Shown: piece by piece, positions 12,901-25,474 of the stretch | Position numbering within the stretch: the first letter of the stretch is position 1 | How the letters are laid out: each line of letters begins with the position of its first letter | Assembly (NCBI RefSeq): GCF_027579695.1 | Contig: NC_083577.1 | Location: 56,512,283 to 56,576,282 of the forward strand | Source: Neoarius graeffei | Taxonomy: Eukaryota; Chordata; Actinopteri; Siluriformes; Ariidae | Length of the DNA stretch: 64,000 bases | Direction: 5' to 3' | The notes under the pieces: model-generated | Database searches by the model: none | Told to the model about the DNA's origin: nothing | What the model saw: only the letters and a program-made list of their open reading frames with translations | Made by a program: the position numbers and the translations under genes

Positions 12901-15900
12901 GTTATCTACATGCACAGACACATAAGTGGCATTGATGCCTTTCACACAGCTGATGGTGATGCTCTTTGTCTTGTTCTTGTCCTCGTCCCCTGACTCCCAG
13001 AATGTCTCAGTAGAACCATCTGTCAGGCTGCCAATCATAGCAGGCCGGCTGGATGTTTTTATGTCCATCACACTGGTCAAGTCCTTCAAACAGGTTACCA
13101 TACACAGCTCCTGCATTCAGAGAAACAGGTTACTACATGTACAATGTAAACAGTATAAGATTCATTACCGGATTATTAATAGATTTCTCTTCATGTTGAA
13201 AATACATATATGTTATTTACCAGCTGGGAGGTCCGTATCATGAAATACCATGACCGAGGTCTTGAAAGTACTGAGCGAGGCCCTCTGGGCCGAGGTCAGT
13301 ATTCAAGGCCGAGGTCACGGTATTTCACCATACGGACCGACCTTAAGCTGGTAAATAATATATTTATTTTTTTCTTTACCAAATTCTAACAGAAAACGAG
13401 AGCTCCCGAAAGGGAAAACCGAGCCGAGCCGCCATTTTGAATCCTCATTCACGGCTGTAATGCAAATGGCTTCCTCCTCGGTATACAAGTGCACTTCCAT
13501 GGCAGGAAAAACTACATTTTGCCGCCTATGTAGTGCCCTATTTATACAAAATTGAGTCATTCAGGATTCAGCCATGTTTTTGCTCGGTGTTAGCAAATTA
13601 CAGGTTTTTAGCTTTCTCCTGAAATGTTTTCTTTTATTTCTTCTTCCTCAGGGTAGTAAAACTCGCTTTCGCTGTGAACACTGTCTTTATCGCTATCCAT
13701 GCTGTAAAATTAATGCTATTCTCCTGAGAAATGCTGGCAAAAATTTATAAGATTTTTGATAATCTTATAAATAAATCGTATAAAAAAAAGATAAATGTTG
13801 ACAAAAAATGCTACTATGTTTGTTGTTGTGAACGAGCGAGTCGCCAGAGGTCCATAACCGGGGTCCGTACCATAGGATACGGACCTGCTCGCCAGCCAAT
13901 CAGAGTGCAGGATTTGGGCCGCGAAAAAAATAAATACATGTGATTTACCAGCTGGGAGGTCCGTATCATGAAATACCGTGACCGAGGCCTTGAAAGTACT
14001 GAGCGAGGCCCTCTGGGCCGAGGTCAGTATTCAAGGCCGAGGTCACGATATTTCACCATATGGACCGACCTTAAGCTGGTAAATAATAGCCGCTTTATCC
14101 TGTTCCACAGGGTTGCAAGCAAGCTGGAGCCCATCCCAGCTGACTACAGGCGAGAGGCGGGGTACACCCTGGACAAGTCGCCAGGTCATCACAGGGCTGA
14201 CACATAGACACAGACAACCATTCACACTCACATTCACACCTTCGGTCAATTTAGAGTCACCAGTTAATCTAAATAATACATTTATTTTTTTCTTTACCAA
14301 ATTCTAACAGAAAACGAGCGCCCAAAAGGGAAAACCGAGCCGAGCCGCCATTTTGAATCCTCATTCACGGCTCTAATGCAAATGGCTTCCTCCTTGGCAT
14401 ACAAGTGCACTTCCATAGCAGGAAAAAAAAAAAAAAAAAAAAAACTACATTTTGCCACCTATGTAGTCCCCTATTTATACAAAATTGAGTCATTCAGGAT
14501 TCAGCCATGTTTTTGCTCGGCGTTAGCAACAGTTACAGGTTTTTAGCTTTCTCCTGAAATGTTTTCTTTTATTTCTTCTTCCTCAGGGTAGTAAAACTTG
14601 CTTTCGCTGTGGGTTTTTTTCAAGTTAATTGCACTATATAAAAAACTGTTTACAACACTGTTTGCACTTTATACATCTTATCTTTGATAGACTTTATTGC
14701 TACACTGTTTATACCGTCATATCTGCCATATTGATACTTACACTGTAAATTCTGCTCATACTGCCATATTTATATTTATTTATACTGATAATTCTGTTTA
14801 TATCGTGCTATACTGCCGTACTATACTGTCAGACTGCTGTTCCCGTTTACATTGTTCATTCTGTTTATATTGTCATTCGTCACATTTAAATTTATACAGG
14901 GCTCGACATTAACGCTTGTCCGGGACAAGTGATACTTTATGTCGGACAAGTTCATCGTCTCAGTTACTTGTCCTATTGGACAAGTGCCAAAATACGCTGA
15001 TATTCGGGTTACATGTCAAATTTATCAGTTTATTCACATGATTTCCGAAGCATCTCACTCGACATATTGTTTTGATGAATCGCTGGATGTTTCTATTCGG
15101 AAAAAGTGATGTGCGCATGCGCAATATTCAGACCCTACAGGATTTCGCGATGTTGCGATTTGCAACATCAATGCAAATTCAACCAATCTCCGCGAATTCA
15201 GGGCGGTGTTGCAATTATATCCAATCACCGCAACTTTCCCGCAAATTTGACCAATCGTTGGCGTCGTCTTGAGGTGACGTCGACAAACTACCTTCCGCCT
15301 TACTTCCGTGTATACGTTCAAGAGAAGCAGCATGCGCGAGTCAGTGTTTATATAGGCTTAAATTCTGTTACTGAAAGTGTGTTACGTTTACAGTGAAGGA
15401 CTGTGTGCACTTTACATTATTTTTTACTTAATACAAGAAATTAATGGATGCCAACATTTTTGCCAAAATGGTATTTTATTTTCCATTGTTTAGGCAGCTT
15501 CAGCATCATACTGTGAGATTCTGTTCAAATTGTTTTTTTTTCTTCTATGAAGCCTGAGCCATTTATTTTGTTAGTTTATAATTATTGTTTAATTTAGTCT
15601 TCAGGAGAGACTGCCTGCACACAGTACTAGTATTAATAGTTTTTTTTTTCTTACATGAAAGCTGAGGCATTTATATTATATTTTAAGGTAACTTCATGTT
15701 GTGCTGTGAGGTTCTCTGCACTTTAACTTTTGAACCAACAGGAGCATTTGGATAAGTAAAGCCTATTTTTCTGCATTTTTGTAGTCCTGGTAATCTTTTA
15801 TATTGGTAAAGATGTTTATAGGACAATTTCTCACTGTCTGTTTTTTTAATCAATAGTTTTTCAGTAATAACTTAACATTTAACATAATCACTCAATTTTA

Positions 15901-18900
15901 ATCACAAAAAGAGAAAATCGCAACAATTTCTCGCAACTTTCACTTCCTCCCGCAATGTAATCGCAACAAAAACCTAAAAAACACTGCAATTTTCATCGCA
16001 ATTTTTTGGAAACCCCCCCCGCAACATCAGACATTTTAGCCCGCAACAATCACAAAAAAGGCCCGTGAAATCCTGGGGGGACTGAATATTCCACTTGCGA
16101 AACCGGCCAATACCGCTTCGTGTATTTGAGCTGAAAAGTAAACGGTCGTTTATGATTGGTTTTAATCGTGTCATACACGTGGATTTGTTGACATTTCTGT
16201 TGGCGGGATCATTATTCAACTGTATATGGTATGTGGTAATTTCCAAATCTTTGAATTGTTGTTGATGGTGTTCATTATAAAAATTTTTATATTTAGAAAA
16301 TGTCCCTCCTGAAGTTCGGCTTCACAAAGAAGTCTAGTGAATCCGAGGCATCTGGTGCTGAAAAGAAGAGGAAACAATCACAGCAGAACTATGACAGCAA
16401 GAGAGAGTGGAAATTTCTCAATTCTTGGAAGGATGAATTTGAATGGGTCCAAGACACCGGAGATGGAATGCCATGTTCTCTGTGCATATCGCATCCTACT
16501 TATGCTGATGTCTCGAGCAGCATGTTTAAAGGTACAGCTTCATGTAGGCGAGACATTCTAGTGTCTCATGGCAAGAGTACAAGCCACAAGTGGTGTGATG
16601 CAAATGCAACAAATGCAATAAAGATTGTCGGGTTACAAATAGTTTATTTGTGGGATTTTTTTTCTCAATTATTTCTTCGGACAAATCAACTTCACATTCG
16701 GACAAGTAAATTGCCTTCCAACTTGCCCGACAGGACAAGTGGTTTCAAAAGTTAATGTAGAGCCCTGTTATACCGTTAATTCTGTTCACACTGCCACATT
16801 TGCCATATTTATACTTTCTGGATTGCCACTGCCTTTTCTTAGATAGCTTTAGCTTGTGTGTGTAAATATACCCCCCCTTTTTTTTGTTTGTTTTTTTTTT
16901 TTTTAAAGTTTTTTAAAGTTTATATCTTGTACCTATATTTTATATTTCATGTTTATTCCTGTTTGCACCACGGATAAGAGGGAAACACAATTTCAATTCT
17001 CTGTATGTCCTGCACATATGGCATTATTGACAATAAAGTTGACTTGAACTTGAACACTGTTGTTATCGCTATCCATGCTGTAAAATTAATGCTATTCTCC
17101 TGAGAAATGCTGGCAAAAATTTATAAGATTTTTGATACTTATAAATAAAAGATAAATATTGACAAAAAAAATGCTACTATGTTTTTTGTTGTTGTGAACG
17201 AACGAGTCGCCAGAGGTCCATAACCGGGGTCTGTAACGTAGGATACGGACACGCTCGCCAGCCAATCAGAGCGCAGGATTTGATGGAAACCGGACCGCGA
17301 AAAAAAGCCCCCAACTTATTCACATCATGTGATATGGCAAATACAACTCTTGAAGGTATTACATACAAATACACTTGGCTCTGCAGAAATGCATAAAGCA
17401 TAAAGCCTGAGGTTGCAAGAATATTACAAAAAAAAAAAAAAAAATGCTTTTTTTTTTTGTTACAACCTGGCTGATGGCTTCATATCCTGATTGCACGCTA
17501 ATGTTAAAGCTTTCTTCGCTGTCGCCATCATCCGATTTGGACAGGATGTTGTTGATGTGATGGAACACGTTACTCTGGTGCAGAAACTGATGGTCCGACT
17601 GTTTGAATTTGAGGCTCCAGCACCTGTTTGAAGTTTCAGGATTTTAGTCACACACAACATAAACATAGGTGCCTGTGTAGCACGAAATTGCAGTGGTTCA
17701 CTTACCTGAGGGCCATTTGTTGAAGGGAACTGCCACCAGGTAATGACATCATCAGGTCAGAGATGGTCTGGAGAAGTCTGTGGAAGGTGTGGGGGAGAGG
17801 GTGAGCTGCCTCTCCAGCGATGACTATGTCAGAGAGTGGATGCTCACACACCCCCAAATCTTTCTCCTGTAGTGAAACAGATCAGGCAGCATTCAAACGG
17901 TAGGAAAATTTGACTATGCTGGAAAAATGTAAGTGCGAGTGATATTTGTGCAGGGCAGCCTGACCTGCTCCACAGGGTCTTTATTGCCTTTGTTTTCATC
18001 CTCTTCTTCCTCCTCAGGCTCACATGGAGATGGTGTTAGAGAAGCCACAAAATGCCAGAGGATATCATGGAGAGAGGTGGTTTGAATCACATTGCACAGC
18101 AGCCAATTAAATGCCTAATGAGAAAACAGAGTCTTTATTATGAATTCAATTGCATTAATATGACAATATAATAGATATGAAAAAGTTTACACATCCCTGT
18201 TAAAAACAAGATAAATCATGTCAGATCTGGTTTCACTCTGATCTGGAGCAGTTTTGCAAGGAAGAGTGGAATATAAATTCCAAAACAAAATGTGCCAAGT
18301 TGTTAGACTCTTACCCAAAAGGAGCGAGTGCTGTATTACAAGCAGTTAGATGCTATGTCATATTAAACGTGGGGGGAAAGGTCCAACGTGATTTACCTTC
18401 GTCTTTATTTTTTACATCACAGAAACCTGCTATTTTAACAGGGGTGCGTAGACTTTTTATATACACTGTACATTTTAGTTACATCATATGTAATTGTATA
18501 ACATAACAGGTATTTAGCAGATGCTCTTATTCAGAGCGACATACAACATACCCAGAGCAACCTATGAAGCGTTTGGGGGTTAGGCGTCTTGCTCAAGGAC
18601 ACTTCAGCCATTCCTGCTGGTCCAGGGAATCAAACCAGCAACCTTTCAGTCCCAAGGCTGCTTCTCTAACCATTAGGCCATGGCTTCCCCAATGTATAAT
18701 TATTATATAATACCATATAACCTCTAATGAACGCCCTCGGGGCGTTACATTTTTCAAAAGGGGGGTGTTTATTAGGGGTAAAAAAAAAAAATCACAGTTG
18801 ATCGAATTTTTCAAACCCTAACATAACTGCCTGACTAATTTTCCCTAACTTTCATACGTTTTCTAGGTGAAAAGTTGTCGAATTAAGTGTTTTTAAAAAT

Positions 18901-21900
18901 GTATTTTTTTATTATTTGGGGCGCTTACTGGAGTGTATACGGTAATGCAGGTGTTCATTCGGCGAAGAAACAGCCCAGCTATAGCTCGCGTGTCAGCTGG
19001 CTTGACACCTTTGATCTTTTCGCCGACCACTGTTACGTCACTCACTTTGCATAAAGCTCCCTTTTTGCAGAAGTCACGCGCCTCCCAGATAATTTGATCT
19101 GATCATTCTGTTTCTAATCGTAAAGATGGACACGCGTTGAAAAACACAAATCCTACACTGCGAGTTTTAACCTAAAAGTCGTAAAAACGGTATTCGATTT
19201 GGATACTGGACTTGGATAGAAAACCTGGGGTATGTAAAACTGTTTAGACTGTTAGTTTTTTAAATTTTGAATTTTTTTTTTCTGAAATATGGGGGGGGGG
19301 GGGGGGGGGGGGGCGTTAATTAGGGAGGGGGCGTTCATTAGAGGTTATACGGTATAATTATGCAATCCTCATATACATTATATTTTTATGGGACAGTCAT
19401 GGCCTAAAATGTTAGAGAAGCAGCTTTGGGACCAAACGGTCACTGGTTCAATTCCCTTGTACCAGTAGGAAAACCTGTGGATGGGGGAGTGAATGAACAG
19501 CACTTTCCATGGTTGTAGTGCCCTCGAGCACCGTAGCTGACCCCCAACTGCTATTCGGGTGTTGCAGCACAGCTGCGGGTATGTGTGTTCACTGCTCACT
19601 TGTGTGCATGCGTGTTGACCGTTTCAGATGGGTTAAATGCAGAGAAAGAATTTCACTGTGGTCTAATGTATATATGTGACATATAAAGGTTTCTTCTTCT
19701 CATCACTAACCTCCATAGCAAAAACTCTGCAAGCCGATTTGCGCAGAGCATGCTTCATGGCCACCTCAAGACCCTCTAAATCATGGTGCTGAATGACAAA
19801 GGCCAGCACGGGCCACTGGAAATTCCTTTCCCCTTTACTCAGGGAGCCATGTGCTGAGATTAGTCGAGATAGCTCAGGAGAGGGGTGTCTCAGGAGGGAG
19901 GAGCCCACTTCTATAGAGAACATAAATACATGCAACACCTTGTGCATCAAGAGCAACATCTATAGAATGTGAATCAGAATGCAGGGATACAGAATTGTAT
20001 ACTAAACAGAAAAAGGCAATCACAAACTAGAAAGCATTAACAAAACCTTTTACATCAAATGACAACTGATGACACTATAATATACACCGTCAGTCAAAGG
20101 TTTGTGGATATTTTTGGCTACACATGAAATGAGTTCGCAGGCAAGCTGGAGCCTATCCCAGCTGACTACGGGCGAAAGGCGGGGTACACCCTGGACAAGT
20201 CGCCAGGTCATCACAGGGCTAAATCATAAAATCTAAATGCATAAAGAATATTAGTGAAGTGAGAAATGTCCGTTTTTATCATTAACAAACTAGAGTTAAG
20301 TGATAACGGCCTAGATTTCAGTCATGAATTAGGCACTGGTTGCATATAATATATACTACTGGTACTAGTACTGTCTGAGTCTTTTGTTGTCGGCTTTACT
20401 GGTTGCTCAAACAAGTGCTCCTGTCTTCAATTAAGCACTCATCTAGGTTTGGCCTATGGGACTAATTGTTATTAAGGAAGGACTAAAACACAACAGGGTG
20501 TACAGTTATAGGAAAATAATCACAGTTACTGGTGTGATGCATCTCAATGCAAGTCTGATTACCACCCGCAAGGTTCATTATTTTCTAATAATAGTACTGT
20601 ATGTCCGGACATGTTTCATTTCTCTTATACCACAGCAGTCCTTTTTTTTTTTAACTTTTTTTTAAATTAAAGATGAACAGCCAAAAAGGTTATTTTCTCC
20701 TGAAAGTTATTCAATACAGAAAACGCAGCTTGTCATGTTACCAAGAAACTGCAAGGCACAAAGTCCTTCATTCTTAAATTTTGCTGTGGTGGAAAACTTA
20801 TAGTAACAGTAGCCTCCGACAATTAACCCCTCGGTTGCCACCCATAATTAATTGTAATGTGCCGGGCATATAAGAAAAAATAGGTCAAAATTGGGATATT
20901 TTGATAATCTTTCTCTAACTTGTTCAGAACTTTATATTTTTAATATTTGTATAGAAAAATCACAAAAAACACTGTTGTAGAGTAAAAAAAAACCTTTTTT
21001 TTTTTTAGAAGATATTTTTTTGGGCTTTTTTCACCTTTATTATTGGATAGGACAGTGTAGAGACAGGAAATGAGCGGGAGGGAGAGACAGAGAGGGATCG
21101 GGAAATGACCTCGGGCCGGAATCGAACCCGGGTCCCCGGATTTATGGTATGGCGCCTTATCCACCTGAGCCACGACGCCCCTGAGTAAAAATAACTTTAG
21201 TAATCAAAAACAACTTCAAAAACATAAAAAAAAAAACAGGTCTTGTCCATAATCATGAATTACTAGTACTTGAAAACACAACGTACACCAAGTAACTGGG
21301 TACCATTTTTATGATGGTCTTTGGTAAGGCCCGACTGTGAATAGAACTCGCGATCTCCCGATTGAGAGGCGGACACGCTAACCACTAGGCCAACTCACGG
21401 TAATGTGCCGCTGTGAAGTAAAAGTGATAAAAGGAGGTGTTTTTGACGAGTAGCGTACGTCATAAGACACAGCGGTCAAAGATGTCATGACGTACGTGGC
21501 TTGTCCAAGGGCAGTGAAGGGGTTAAAGTGCTGCCACTGGAGACGCCTTCCAAAAATGCCAAATAAATGTCTAATTAGCAAAAACTTCAACATAAACCTT
21601 GTTCTTTGTTAAATAACATGTTTTCAAATCCATTTTTTAGTCTTAGATGATGTGAGCATCCTCCATACACGTCTCTGTATAAGCTGCTACTATAAAATAC
21701 AGTCGAAGCAGAACATTAACATACACCTGCGATTGTCACTACTGTCAGAGTAGTGTAAATGCCCCTATATTAAGGAAAAAAAAAATAAAAGCCTTCTGGC
21801 CAAAAAAATTTGAGAATTCAAAAGTGCCGTGGTATAAAACAAACTTCAGAATGTAAACAAACATTAGAACTTTAAGGTCAGTGAAAACAATACTGTAGAT

Positions 21901-24900
21901 GTGGCAGTAAGTAGTAGCAGTACCTGCATCCCCACTGTGTACCCTCCGTCTGGGCACTGCCTTCACTCGGGCTGGAGAACACGAATGCTGTTTGTCATAC
22001 TCGGAAGCGACCACGGAGTAAGAGCGCTGGAACACTGTCCGTTTGGCTGTGTCACTGTCCGTGATGGGACTTGTCTCCAGGCTACCAAAACAATACGTGA
22101 TTTATTCAACAATAATTTCACTTGTTGAGGCAGAAATGTTCACCCTGGCTGAATGAAGAAGCAGTAATGAAGAAGAAAGGTGCTGTTACCTAGGTGGCAT
22201 GGACTTCATGTTACTCTCTGGTTCCTCAAAGACATTGGGACAAGCATCAGGTGTGACAGAGATATAAGGAGCTGGGACTGATGTTGATCTCAAATAGCGC
22301 ATCTCATCCTGGAACAGGTTTTCATCCTGGTAGCCTCCAAAATTCTCTGTATGTTGACTGAAACGGGGCACGATAAACATTTTAACAAGTCTGTGGAGTG
22401 ACTTTGACATTATCATTCAAAGTAATTTAAGCATATTAAGTGTTAGATTTTCAGGTTGTCTCTGCACCCTATTTGACTAGCTAATAATAGGACAGCAAAG
22501 ATAATCGTGCTGGATGTACCGAGCCAGGGTTTGCAGATACAGGCAGCCAATTTTATTTGGCAGCTCTTCAGAAACTCCCTCCTTCAGGCTAGGTAGGTGT
22601 GTGTGGAATGGTTTGGGTGGGTGGTGGCACAGGAGGCTTGGTTCGGCTGCACTGCTCAGCGATAACAGGAACAGGGCATTGGCACGGATCACCTGGTGCG
22701 CCTCCATAGTGGGAAGTGCTCGAGGAGTTTTCACTTGCAAAGGCTTCTTCCTGGACTGCTTTACCTGATCCACACAGCAAACGCACACAGTGGTACATTT
22801 TAATTCACAATTAATACTAAAGAGAATAAAATGCAAAACAAACTGCACTTGTGCAATATCAAATGTGTGTGAGAGAAAGCAGATTCAAAAAAAGTAAAAG
22901 TTCTACCTTTTCTCTAGCTGCGGTTTGTTTCTCTCTCAGGTACTTCTCTCTGCAGCGGTCACAAACCAGATACCAGGTACTCCCTCCTATGCCGCCATCT
23001 CCGCAGTTCCCAGCCCATCCCCCACAGAAGTGACCGATGCTATTATAGCCTTGACCTCCAGCATAACGTCCACAGCCTGAAAGAATAGTGGACCAAAAAA
23101 AAGAAAAAAAACCACTCCTCACATCTCTATTCAAGACTTCTAACAATTATGTGCAAACGTTCCCAAGTTCAACTGAATAAAAAGTCAACTATGTACCTGG
23201 ATGGGCCTGCCTCATGTGGTAGGTAACAGGGTAGGGATGAGACTCTCCACACAGCTCACAGATTGTGTCTTTCTCTGGGCCTCCCATGGCCAGCTGTGCC
23301 ATTTCCCCAAAGAGGTTCCCTCTGGGGCGAACCTCTGCTTTCTCCTTCTTTTTCTTCTCCTTCTTTGCCTTCTTGCTATCTTTCTCACTCTCCTTCTTTT
23401 TCAGGATCGCACTAGAACCAGGGCTGGGGAAGATCATGTTCTGTGTGGCAGCTTTGATAGTTGCCATAGAGATGTCCTCCCAAAAAGCTACAAGGTGTTG
23501 GAGAGTGAGAGGCAGGAGAGACTTTGACCTCAATGTAGAGTGGCTGGTCACCTCATAAGAGGCCTGATCCCCTTTCCCATCCTCACACTTCTCAGGCAAA
23601 GGTGGCTCTTTAAGCATGGAGAGAACCTTGTTCTTATTGATGCTGCCCATCTTGGAGATGTCAGGACCATGAGGTGATATGTTAAACATGTTGAGAGCAG
23701 AGGAGATCTCAAGTGAGTGACGGTTTTTCAGCTTGCTTTCCTTCTCATCGAGGCTCTGCTGGCAGCTGAGTGAGTTGCGAATAGGTGCATGCTCTTTGGT
23801 TAGTTCAGGGTTGAACTTTAGGAAGGAGGAGCAGGCCATGGCATCATGAACAATGCCCTCATGCCACAGGAAGGCTGCAAAAACAGCACGGGCACATTCA
23901 GCCACGGAAGGTGACATGGCCTGCTTGGCAGGCTCAGCATGGCGAACATTCTCACCCTTAAAGAGTGGCCCCGATTTGTCCTTTTTAGGGCGCACGTGCC
24001 TGCTTGAGGTCTTGCGGCTAACTTTAGGTGAGGAACGGCTTTCTAATTCCTCCTTGACAGGGGCCTTTCCAATGCTGAAATGTACTTTGGAAGAGCCCTC
24101 TTCGGCATTAAGCAGGTCTGCATTTTCATCATTGGCTTCATCGCTGGACAGCAGGGCAATGGAAGAGCATACTTCTATTACTTCACTGTGGAGGTTCTCC
24201 TGGACAACATGAGGAGATGGGGAACAGTTTTCAGAATTGCTGCTTCCCCCTTTAGCCTCCTTTAATGGGTGTTTCTGTTTGGGAGAAGTAGACCTGCCTC
24301 TCAGTGGCTCTGTCAGGGGTATTTTTTTCTTTCTCAAAACATCAGGGTCCAGAGTATAGGAGTCAGATTTGGATCTCTCACGAGGAGGGTCTAGATGAGC
24401 CTTTGAGGAGGGACAGACTTTCATTGGCAGGTTCTTATCATGTGGAGAGGAGGAGCGTGGGGAACTGCTGTTAGAGGGACTTGATCTGCCCGAGATGACC
24501 GTCTTCTGTTTGGGCGAAGAAGAACGCGAACCTGGATTTGGAGACTCGGACCGGAGGCCTGAGTTTTTCCCATCAGCCTTTAGGGCCTGTAGGGTGTTGT
24601 GGTTGGGTGAATGAGAGCGACTGTGTGAGTCGGAGCGCAATTTGCCTGTGTCCGATTTGAGGATCAGAGCCTCGCTGGCAGACAGGCCGTCAATGGCCTT
24701 GATTTTGCCCTGGTCAGCGATGCGGTTGGAGCGGCTGTCAGCTTTAGTTGTGCGGCCTTCCTGATGGTGTTTGCTTGCTGGAGACATTGATCGAGCTGTG
24801 ACATTTCCTCGCTCACCTGAATGTCATAACAGATTAATGATTACTCAATTTATGAGCCTCCCACAAAGCTCAAGAGTTTTGAATTTCAACTGTCAAGAGA

Positions 24901-25410
24901 GGGGGAAAACATTACATTAAATATAAATATGATGCCTGAAAATTAAAAGTGACAAGAAAAGCAGAAATAACATGAGGGAGAGAAAAAAATGGGGGGGGGG
25001 GGGGGGTTAAAGTCCATGTTATGAAGCACAGGGAACATGACAAAGAAACCACTGACACCTTAGCCTTCCAATCCGCTCGGCCAGATTTCACTATGCCAAA
25101 GTACTGTAGTCAACCTAACGAAACCTACGTATTCCAATCCATACCGATAGGAAAACTACATAGATCATTGAGCAGTGGATGAGACGAAGCCCGTCTCGGT
25201 AGTAAGTCTCCTGGTGCTCCTAGGAGGAGGCATGCATTACCCACCCTTTTGTCTGAGAGCAAGAGATGAGAGAGCGGTGCCAGGCCCAGCCGCACTGCTT
25301 TTGTGCACACGCTCACTTGAAGCAAGGCTGCATGAAGAAGCATCTACAGCGGAAAACAGTTGCAAGGACAGTAAGCAACATGATTTGAACCAAAGAAACC
25401 ATCAGAGAAG

Positions 25411-25474
<64 letters not shown>

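Larger units (their letters stand above)
14612..17051 (+). mobile_element. Non-LTR-like insertion, split by a hAT element
   Basis: AT-rich body with degenerate repeats of the type TACTGCCATATTTAT, ending ACAATAAAGTTGACTTGAAC as in fish LINE/SINE 3' tails. It interrupts foldback copy 2 at GCTGTG|GAACACTG and is itself split at 14897-16767. No coding sequence was recognised outside the hAT. Confidence 0.6.
13943..17303. mobile_element. Foldback element, copy 2, interrupted twice
   Basis: Same unit as copy 1 in direct orientation. It is split by a SINE A fragment (14089-14269) and by a LINE-like segment (about 14612-17051). The right part, from GAACACTGTTGTTATCGC to CCAGCCAATCAGAGCGC, resumes copy 1's order. 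Confidence 0.75.

Noticed and set aside
21308-21402. Possible tRNA gene (TAGTGGTTAGCG box)
   Set aside because: No acceptor-stem pairing and the B box is degenerate; the layout is that of a SINE head. The same holds for the heads at 33958-34336, 39930-40298 and 50640-51013.
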